Shown here in pieces: positions 57,421 to 64,000 of a stretch of 64,000 bases of DNA. The notes beneath the pieces are model-generated. The model made no database searches and had not been told where the DNA came from. It saw nothing but the letters and a program-made list of their open reading frames with translations. The first letter of the stretch is position 1. The number at the start of each line of letters is the position of its first letter. Where the stretch lies: the NCBI GenBank assembly GCA_004173185.1, contig SEFZ01000017.1, positions 1-64,000 of the forward strand, written 5' to 3'. This stretch comes from Sphingomonadales bacterium (GTDB lineage: Bacteria; Pseudomonadota; Alphaproteobacteria; Sphingomonadales; Sphingomonadaceae). The translations under genes were made by a program, and so were the position numbers.

Positions 57421-60400
57421 TCAGAAGCCGAACCGAACGCCCGCTGCGTAGCGCGCAAAGCCCGGGGAGGCGAAGTTTGCGTTACGATCGGAGCGAAGGT
57501 GCCCACGCCGGCCTTCACCGGTGAGGTTGATGCCTTCGACGAAGACAGTCAGCCCCGGCGTGAACTCGTAGCTCGCGCTGGCGTCGATCTGCCAATATTC
57601 CTCGACGTAGAAGGGATTTGCACCGGTTTGCGTGAGGAACTTGTCACGCCAGTTCCAGGCAACGCGCGCCTGAAGTCCATTCTTGTCGTAGAACGCCACA
57701 GCGTTGGCGCTGTCGCTCAGGCCAGTAAGCGCGAACTGAGTCACAGTGGACGGCTTGCTATTGTCATACGTCGCGTCGCCAGAGACCTTGGTGTAATTCA
57801 GGATCACACCGAAGCCGGTTTCCCAGAAGCTGTGCTGGACCGCGAACTCCCAGCCATGCAGATTGGCCGACTGGCTGTTGTTGACCGGCGTGTTGATCTG
57901 GAACGTCAGCAGCGGATCTTCCGGCAGGGCCAGAATATTGCCGGTGATGCAGCCCGCAGGATCGACGCCGGAGCGCACGACCGAACCCGGATAGTTGTTG
58001 AAGATATACTGACGAATTCCGCAAGGAGTCGCCTCTGCACCTGCAGCAACCGCTGCATTGTAGCGCGGCCCGTTTGCGACCGTGCGCAGCCCGAAGGCAT
58101 TCTCGTTGGTCCGGCCCTGCGAGATGAAGTTCGACACGTCCTTGTTGAAGTAACCGACCGAAATATAGCTCGACGGGCCGTAATACCACTCCGCCGACAG
58201 ATCGATATTCTTCGACTTGTAGGGCTCAAGCCCCGGATTGCCGCGGCTGCCGGTACCGAAGGCGATGCGGAACTGGTTGTCCAGCGTCAGGCCGCCCTGA
58301 AGGCTGCCATAGTCCGGACGCGTGATCGTGTGGCTGTACGAAGCACGCAGCTTCACATTGTCCAGCGGCGAGACGTCAACGTCGACCGAAGGCAACCAGT
58401 TTTCGTACTCGCCCTTGAAGCGCGAGAAATTCTGCGCGCCCGAGAGCACCACATAGAATTCATTCGCCGCGTTCCACGATGTGTTGTTGGGGATCGGCAC
58501 CAGCGCCTGGGAGTCGATCACCGTGTGCTCGTAGCGCAAGCCGGCAACGATATGCGCCGGGTTGTTGAAGAGATTGGCCACGCCCGAGACCTGCAGATAG
58601 GGCGCTAACGTCTTTTCGTTGATCCGGCGATCGGTGGTGAAGTTGGCAAGGCAGGTGCCTCCCGCAGCAACACCCTGCTGCGGACGGCTGCACGTGCCGT
58701 ATTTGCCTTCGATGATGCCGACCATCCGCTCGAAGTCGAACTTGTAGAAGCTCTGGATCATGCCAGCGCCCGCGCCGGACAGGCCCGCAAACTTATCGGG
58801 CAGCGAGACGAGCGAGAAGATGTCGTCCGGAATGTCCGATGCCGGCCCTGCGCCGCTCCAGGTTTCGTTCTGGATGAAGCCGTAAGCCGAGCGCACCTTG
58901 CTCTCGGTGTAGGACGCGCCGAAATCGATCGCATCAAGGAAGCCGCCGTCATGGTCATAGCGACCGCGAAGCTGCGCCTGATCGATCTCGTTCTTGAAAT
59001 AGGCGTTGCGGAAGGCATTGCCCGTCGGGGTGATCAGCGCACGGTCCAGCGGATTGATGCCGGGATACATGGTGGCCGAGATGACCGGCAGGTCCTTCTC
59101 GAAATTGATCGTCTGGCTGGCGACGCCGAACACGGCATTGCCGACCGAAACGCTCGAACCATATTTGTTCGAAGGCTTCGATTCAGCGGTCGAGTGATGC
59201 CCGTCGAGTTCGATCGTCATGCCGCCGGGAGCATCCCAGCGCAGATTGCCGCCGATCGACTTGTTGACGCTGCGATTGGCAGTCAGCGAGCCGCTGTACG
59301 AAAGGTCCTTGCGCTCGGCCGCACCGAAACGTTCGGTGTAGAAGTTCGGGCCGGCGACGGGGCCATTGGTCCAGCTGCTCGACGTGTCGGCATGGTTGAA
59401 CCAGATGCCAACATTGCTGTTCCGCACTTCGACGGTGTTGCGCGAATAGGTGTAATCGAGCGTCGCGGTGAGCGCGTCCACCGGGCGGAATTGCAGCACG
59501 ACCTGGCCATTGATGCGTTCGCGATCAATGTCGTTGAGGTCGTACGAGGCGTTTTGCGCCACCTGGTACACGTCGTTCGCCTTGGGACGATTGGTGATGT
59601 TCGCGGCGCGCGGATCGGGCGCCATTGCGAGCGAGCCCCAATTGTTTTCCGAGCCCAGATAGCCGTCACGCCAGCCCACATTGGCCGTGTTCGTGCTGGA
59701 TTTGCGCTTCTGGTACGAGCCGTTGATCATGATGCCGAGGCGATCTTCGAGCATCGTCGTGCTGAAGATACCCGAGACCTCCGGGGTAATCTCGTCCTTG
59801 TCGTTGAGCGACGTATCCCAGACGCCCTTCGCCGAGATGCTGCCGCGCATGCCCGGGCGATCGAGCGGACGCGGGGTCTTGATGTTGATCGAAGAACCGA
59901 TACCGCCCGAGGCGATGCCCGCGCGTCCGGTCTTGTAGACATCGACGCCGGCCACGCCTTCCGAGGCGAGATTGCCGAAATCGAACGAGCGCGATGCAGG
60001 CGGGCTTGCGCCGTCGCCCAGCGTCGAGGTCGGCATCTGGCGGCCGTTCAGCGTGACGAGGTTGAATTCAGGGCCGAAGCCGCGAACGGTGACGGTCGAG
60101 CCTTCGCCGTTCGAGCGGTCGATCGACACGCCGGTGATGCGCTGCAGCGATTCCGCGAGGTTGGTATCGGGGAATTTGCCGATGTCTTCGGCCGAGATCG
60201 AATCCACCACGCCGTTCGAATTGCGCTTGATATCCATGGCGGCGCGCAGCGATGCGCGAATGCCGGTCACGACAATTTCGGCTTCTTCGCTGACAGCGTT
60301 GTCTGGCGTGGTCGTATTTTGGTCCTGCGCGAACGCAACGCCCGGCGTTGCGATAAGCGCGAGCATCGAGGCACCAAGTGCCAGCGACGACATCGAGCGA

Positions 60401-60423
60401 CGGGTAATGCCCCTCATTTTCAT
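57421..60423 (-). CDS. TonB-dependent receptor of carbohydrate locus
   Basis: A 1000-residue outer-membrane transporter. Signal peptide ends VAFAQ; EIVVTGIRASLRAAMDIKRNS is the TonB-box region characteristic of the sugar-type receptors of Caulobacter and sphingomonads, and the plug has SGEGSTVTVRGFGPEF-like and ETLNGRQ segments. Its C-terminus is AAGVRFGF. The start at 60423 has GGGAGG at good spacing. The divergent GH3 enzyme and LacI regulator indicate an oligosaccharide ligand. Confidence 0.93.
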   Translation of the reverse strand: MKMRGITRRSMSSLALGASMLALIATPGVAFAQDQNTTTPDNAVSEEAEIVVTGIRASLRAAMDIKRNSNGVVDSISAEDIGKFPDTNLAESLQRITGVSIDRSNGEGSTVTVRGFGPEFNLVTLNGRQMPTSTLGDGASPPASRSFDFGNLASEGVAGVDVYKTGRAGIASGGIGSSINIKTPRPLDRPGMRGSISAKGVWDTSLNDKDEITPEVSGIFSTTMLEDRLGIMINGSYQKRKSSTNTANVGWRDGYLGSENNWGSLAMAPDPRAANITNRPKANDVYQVAQNASYDLNDIDRERINGQVVLQFRPVDALTATLDYTYSRNTVEVRNSNVGIWFNHADTSSSWTNGPVAGPNFYTERFGAAERKDLSYSGSLTANRSVNKSIGGNLRWDAPGGMTIELDGHHSTAESKPSNKYGSSVSVGNAVFGVASQTINFEKDLPVISATMYPGINPLDRALITPTGNAFRNAYFKNEIDQAQLRGRYDHDGGFLDAIDFGASYTESKVRSAYGFIQNETWSGAGPASDIPDDIFSLVSLPDKFAGLSGAGAGMIQSFYKFDFERMVGIIEGKYGTCSRPQQGVAAGGTCLANFTTDRRINEKTLAPYLQVSGVANLFNNPAHIVAGLRYEHTVIDSQALVPIPNNTSWNAANEFYVVLSGAQNFSRFKGEYENWLPSVDVDVSPLDNVKLRASYSHTITRPDYGSLQGGLTLDNQFRIAFGTGSRGNPGLEPYKSKNIDLSAEWYYGPSSYISVGYFNKDVSNFISQGRTNENAFGLRTVANGPRYNAAVAAGAEATPCGIRQYIFNNYPGSVVRSGVDPAGCITGNILALPEDPLLTFQINTPVNNSQSANLHGWEFAVQHSFWETGFGVILNYTKVSGDATYDNSKPSTVTQFALTGLSDSANAVAFYDKNGLQARVAWNWRDKFLTQTGANPFYVEEYWQIDASASYEFTPGLTVFVEGINLTGEGRRGHLRSDRNANFASPGFARYAAGVRFGF

Positions 60424-60469
60424 CATCTCCCTCCCGTGATCGACAACCGGTTTCGTCCGCCGTCGTCGT

Positions 60470-60481
60470 TGAGAACGTTCA
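60470..60481. promoter_or_regulatory. LacI-type operator 1
   Basis: TGAGAACGTTCA with the palindromic core GAACGTTC and the central CG typical of LacI/GalR operators. It lies close to the TonB-receptor start and mirrors the second copy 89 bases away. Confidence 0.7.
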
Positions 60482-60560
60482 CTTCAACCCATTGTCCTAC
60501 GTTGTCAAGTCCTCTCATTATCGCCGTATCGGTCGGTTTTCCTCTGACAAGTTCCAATTG

Positions 60561-60572
60561 TGAACGTTCTCA
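60561..60572. promoter_or_regulatory. LacI-type operator 2
   Basis: TGAACGTTCTCA, the exact reverse complement of operator 1 as a 12-base unit, on the GH3 side of the divergent region. Confidence 0.7.
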
Positions 60573-60658
60573 ATTTATGCTTCTTAAGAGGCAGAACGCG
60601 AGTCGCGGCGGCAGGCCCTCAGGGTGCTCTGGCGAACGGGTATGAGAGGATGGAAATC

Positions 60659-62905
60659 ATGAAAAATCTTTGCGCATTGCTGCTTTCCGCATCGGCGCTG
60701 GCAGGCATCGCACCCACGATCGCGATCGCCCAAGAGGCACAGACCGCCCCGCAGGATGCCCGCGCACGGGCCGACTCGATCGTCGCTAAAATGACGCTCG
60801 ATGAGAAAATCGCATTGGTCCACGGCCTGTTTCCGCCCTTCGCAAAGGGCAAGACGACGCATGATCTGATCCCTTCCGCCGGCCATATTGATGGCATTCC
60901 GCGACTCGGCGTGCCGATCGTGCGCGAAACCGATGCGTCGCTCGGCGTCGCCAATCAGGTCGAGCAGCGCCCCGGCGACGTGGCGACCGCCCTCCCCTCC
61001 AGCCTCGCCACCGCTGCCAGCTTCGATCCCGAAATCGCCCGCGCAGGCGGCGCGATGATCGGCGCGGAGGCACGGGCCAAGCGCTTCAACGTGATGCTGG
61101 CGGGCGGCGTGAACCTGACCCGCGATCCATGGAATGGCCGCAACTTCGAGTATCTCGGCGAAGATCCGCTGCTCGCCGGCCATCTTGGCGGCGCGCATAT
61201 CGCGGGCGTCCAGTCGAACAAGATCGTCTCCACGATCAAGCATTTCGCGCTCAATTCGCAGGAGACCGGGCGCATGGTGCTCGATGCCCGCATCGGCGAA
61301 GCGGATCTGCGGATGAGCGACCTGCTCGCCTTCCAGATCGCGATCGAGAAGGGCCAGCCCGGATCGGTCATGTGCGCGTACAACAAGGTCAATGGCGACT
61401 GGGCGTGCGAGAACGACTTCCTGCTCAATCAGGTGCTCAAGCGCGACTGGGGCTATCGCGGCTGGGTGATGAGCGATTGGGGCGGCGTGCATTCGACCAC
61501 CAAGGCCGCCCGTGCCGGGCTCGACCAGCAATCGGGGCAGGAACTCGACAAAGCGATGTTCTTCTCGGAGCCGCTCAAGGCCGCAGTCGAAGCAGGCGAT
61601 GTCCCCGTCGCGCGGCTCGATGACATGGTTGCGCGCTATCTGACCGGGCTGATCGAGACGGGTGCCTATGACGCGCCGATGCCCGACAGGGCCGAGACGC
61701 CACCTTATGCTCGCAACGCCGAAGTCGCCCAGCGCGCCGCCGAGGCGGGCATCGTGCTGCTCAAGAATGACAAGAACATCCTGCCCCTCGCCCGCAATGC
61801 CAAGCGCATCGTGCTGATCGGCGGCGCGGCGGACATCGGCGTGCTTTCGGGCGGCGGATCGAGCCAGGTGCGCGGCGTTGGCGGCGCACCGATCGAGATT
61901 TCGCTGAGCACCGGCGGTTCGGCTTCGTTCGCGCGGATCACCTATCACGCCTCCTCGCCGCTCGCGGCGTTGCGCAAGGCGCTGCCAGGCGCGCAGATCA
62001 GCTTCGTCGATGGCCGCAACCTCAACGCGACGACTGCCGCCGCCAAGGCCGCCGACCTCGCCATCGTCTTCGCCACCCAATGGACCACCGAAGCCGATGA
62101 CGTCGCCGATCTGCGTCTGCCCGATCATCAGGACGCGCTGATCGCCGCCGTTGCCGCCGCCCAGCCCAACACCGTCGCGGTGCTGGAAACCGGCGGCCCG
62201 GTGCTGATGCCGTGGATCGCCAACGTGCCCGCAGTGATTCAGGCATGGTATCCCGGCCAGCGCGGCGGCGAAGCCCTCGCCAATATCCTGACCGGCAAGG
62301 TCAATCCCTCGGGCCGCCTGCCGATCACCTTCCCCTTGACCGCCGCCCAGCCGCCGCGCCCGCATCCGGTGGGCAAGGGCACGCTCTCGTCGCTGGAGAT
62401 GGAAGCCGCGTCGAACCCGGCCGCGAGCGCCGGACAATATGAGCTGAAGAGCTTCCCGGTCGAATATCAGGAAGGCGCCGATGTCGGCTATCGCTGGTAT
62501 GAGAAGACCAATCAGAAGCCGCTCTTCGCCTTCGGCCACGGGCTTAGCTACACCAAATTCGGCTATGGCAATCTGCAAGTCACCGGCGGCAAGACGCTGA
62601 CGGTCTCGTTCGATGTTACCAACACTGGCAGCCGCGCGGGCGCCGATGTGCCGCAGGTCTATGTTGCGCGTGACAAAGCGGGCGTGCCGATGCGGCTCGC
62701 CGCCTTCCAGCGCGTCGAGCTCAAGCCCGGTGAGACCCGCCGCATCTCGCTCACCGCCGAACCGCGCATCCTCGCCGATTACGAAACCAATTTGCCCGGC
62801 TGGCGGATCATCGGCGGCAGCTACCGGGTCGCGCTTGGCCGCGATGCTACCGATCGCAGCATGGTCGCCACCACGACGCTCGACGAAGCAACCATGAAGC
62901 CCTGA
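60659..62905 (+). CDS. GH3 beta-glucosidase-type glycoside hydrolase
   Basis: A 748-residue exported glycosidase that releases sugars from beta-linked oligosaccharides. Signal peptide (LCALLLSASALAGIAPTIAIAQ), a GH3 barrel with STIKHFALNSQET and the nucleophile Asp273 in VMSDWGGVHS, an alpha/beta domain (ETGGPVLMPWIANVPAVIQAWYPGQRGGEA) and a C-terminal fibronectin-III-like domain. The ATG at 60659 follows GAGAGG; the earlier open frame extends into the operator. It diverges from the TonB receptor and is presumably LacI-controlled. Confidence 0.93.
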   Translation: MKNLCALLLSASALAGIAPTIAIAQEAQTAPQDARARADSIVAKMTLDEKIALVHGLFPPFAKGKTTHDLIPSAGHIDGIPRLGVPIVRETDASLGVANQVEQRPGDVATALPSSLATAASFDPEIARAGGAMIGAEARAKRFNVMLAGGVNLTRDPWNGRNFEYLGEDPLLAGHLGGAHIAGVQSNKIVSTIKHFALNSQETGRMVLDARIGEADLRMSDLLAFQIAIEKGQPGSVMCAYNKVNGDWACENDFLLNQVLKRDWGYRGWVMSDWGGVHSTTKAARAGLDQQSGQELDKAMFFSEPLKAAVEAGDVPVARLDDMVARYLTGLIETGAYDAPMPDRAETPPYARNAEVAQRAAEAGIVLLKNDKNILPLARNAKRIVLIGGAADIGVLSGGGSSQVRGVGGAPIEISLSTGGSASFARITYHASSPLAALRKALPGAQISFVDGRNLNATTAAAKAADLAIVFATQWTTEADDVADLRLPDHQDALIAAVAAAQPNTVAVLETGGPVLMPWIANVPAVIQAWYPGQRGGEALANILTGKVNPSGRLPITFPLTAAQPPRPHPVGKGTLSSLEMEAASNPAASAGQYELKSFPVEYQEGADVGYRWYEKTNQKPLFAFGHGLSYTKFGYGNLQVTGGKTLTVSFDVTNTGSRAGADVPQVYVARDKAGVPMRLAAFQRVELKPGETRRISLTAEPRILADYETNLPGWRIIGGSYRVALGRDATDRSMVATTTLDEATMKP

Positions 62906-62928
62906 ATTCCCAGCCCCCTGGGAGCGGT

Positions 62929-62957
62929 GGCGCCGGGCACGCGCATTGCCCGGCGCC
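62929..62957 (+). terminator. stem-loop after GH3 gene
   Basis: GGCGCCGGGC (62929-62938) and GCCCGGCGCC (62948-62957) form a perfect 10-base-pair stem. No T-run follows, so it may stabilise or attenuate rather than terminate before the transporter gene. Confidence 0.55.
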
Positions 62958-62979
62958 GCGGCAACTGGCAGGACTTGCG

Positions 62980-64000
62980 ATGATGTCCGCCCCCTCGCCT
63001 GCTCAAGCGGACACGCCGCGCTCGACCGGCTTCCTGCTGCTCTTCGCGCTCGCCAATGCCGGCGGGGTGATCGGCTATCTGCCTTTGCTTTCGATCCTGC
63101 TGCCCGCGCGGATCGACGCAATCGCAGGCGATGCACGGCTCGATCTGTTCACGATCACCGTGATCGCAGGCGCTGCTGCGGCCAGCCTCTCCAACATCGC
63201 ATTCGGCTGGCTGAGCGATCGTTCGGGCGGGCGGCGGCGATGGGTGGCGTTCGGCCTCGCGCTCACCGCCGCCGCTTACGCAGCCGTGGCATTGGCGACC
63301 ACGCCGGTCGCGATCGTGCTGGCCATCGTCGCCTTCCAGATCGCGATCAACGCGCTGCTCGCGCCGTTCCTCGCGATCATGGCCGATGAGATTCCGGATA
63401 GCCAAAAGGGCGTTGCGGGCGGGTTGCTCGCTTTCGCTGCGCCGGTCGCCTCGGCGTTCAGCGCGATGCTTGTGCTTTCACCGTTCACGGATACCACGCG
63501 GCTATTGCTGATCCCCGCCGCCGCCGCGCTCTGCGTTCTGCCGATGCTGCGCACGAAGCCGCGTTTGCTCGCCATCCAGACGGTCGAGAAAACCCTGTCG
63601 CCGCCGCGCGAGCTTGCCATCGCCTGGGGCTCGCGCTTGCTCATCCAGATTTCGGGTGCGGTGCTCTCGCTGTATAGCTTCTATTATTTCCAGAGCCTCG
63701 GAACGCGGCCCGATCTCGCCGCACGCGTGGCGCAGGTGCTGACCATCGCTTATGTTTTGGCGCTGCCGATCGCCGTGCTGTCGGGCCGTGTTTCGGATCG
63801 GATCGGACGTCGCAAACCCTTCCTGCTTGCTGCAGCATTTACTGCAGCATTGGGGCTGACCGGCATGGCGGCGACGCGCGATTTCGGCATGGCGGCATTG
63901 TGCTTCGGGCTGTTCCAGATCGGCTCGGCAGTGTTCCTGGCCTTGCACTCGGCCTTCGCGACTCAGTTGCTGCCGAACCCGCAGCATCGCGGCCGCGATC
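62980..64000 (+). CDS. MFS transporter (cut by window edge)
   Basis: At least 340 residues of an inner-membrane major-facilitator protein; no stop occurs before the window ends. GFLLLFALANAGGVIGYLPL is the first transmembrane segment, and GWLSDRSGGRRRW is the conserved loop 2-3 motif, with a second loop (SGRVSDRIGRRKPF) in the second half. About nine to ten helices are visible. Two start codons at 62980 and 62983 are equally possible. Its position after the GH3 gene suggests import of the released sugar. Confidence 0.9.
   Translation, partial: MMSAPSPAQADTPRSTGFLLLFALANAGGVIGYLPLLSILLPARIDAIAGDARLDLFTITVIAGAAAASLSNIAFGWLSDRSGGRRRWVAFGLALTAAAYAAVALATTPVAIVLAIVAFQIAINALLAPFLAIMADEIPDSQKGVAGGLLAFAAPVASAFSAMLVLSPFTDTTRLLLIPAAAALCVLPMLRTKPRLLAIQTVEKTLSPPRELAIAWGSRLLIQISGAVLSLYSFYYFQSLGTRPDLAARVAQVLTIAYVLALPIAVLSGRVSDRIGRRKPFLLAAAFTAALGLTGMAATRDFGMAALCFGLFQIGSAVFLALHSAFATQLLPNPQHRGRD

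Overview
The window looks like chromosomal DNA of a sphingomonad (Alphaproteobacteria, Sphingomonadales, Sphingomonas-like). The grounds are the high GC content with strong G/C bias at third codon positions, three large TonB-dependent receptors, several SPOR-domain proteins, MipA/OmpV, SapC and SWIB proteins, and overlapping ATGA-type gene junctions. There is no rRNA, tRNA, phage, insertion sequence or CRISPR array that I can see. The assignment rests on gene content and style, not on a marker gene.

Region 1 (1-27 kb) is mostly housekeeping. It holds pyrB with a catalytically dead dihydroorotase-like partner, a ParA/ribbon-helix-helix/TPR-SPOR operon facing a second SPOR protein, MipA, DUF2200, serB and miaA with overlapping divergent starts, ilvB-ilvN-ilvC, YceI, a low-GC patch with a small cysteine-containing secreted protein, a cupin, a TonB-dependent receptor, a folE-(folM-like)-folB pteridine operon, a zinc-free dehydrogenase, leuA with a leucine-rich leader peptide and hairpin, a BLUF photoreceptor, a run of very small proteins, a BaiN/HI0933-type flavoprotein and a DEAD-box helicase.

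Region 2 (27.6-31.7 kb) holds YaiI, then an unusual 819-residue fusion of a DegT-type PLP aminotransferase with an FAD/NAD(P) oxidoreductase, coupled by a 4-base overlap to a GT2 glycosyltransferase.

Region 3 (31.7-51.4 kb) reads as a peptide and D-amino-acid scavenging island. It contains a TonB receptor, an AmpG-like permease, a serine hydrolase, an M19 dipeptidase, and a minus-strand run of dgcR-like LysR regulator, dgcN, dgcA, N-acyl-D-amino-acid deacylase, a dicarboxylate/amino-acid symporter, a cyclophilin and DacB (PBP4). A second serine hydrolase and a double-domain M16 peptidase follow. Together they could take up cell-wall or D-residue peptides, hydrolyse them, and convert D-glutamate through N-acetyl-D-glutamate.

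Region 4 (51.5-64 kb) is a carbohydrate-utilisation locus. It holds a LacI regulator, two tryptophan-halogenase-family flavoproteins, a JmjC/cupin-8 protein and SapC in one tight operon downstream of a TonB receptor. A GH3 beta-glucosidase and an MFS transporter, cut by the window edge, diverge from it. Two mirror-image LacI-type operators lie in the divergent promoter region.

Palindromic intergenic repeats occur at several gene ends, and one ~115-130 bp dispersed repeat is present in two inverted copies at about 39.2 and 48.5 kb.
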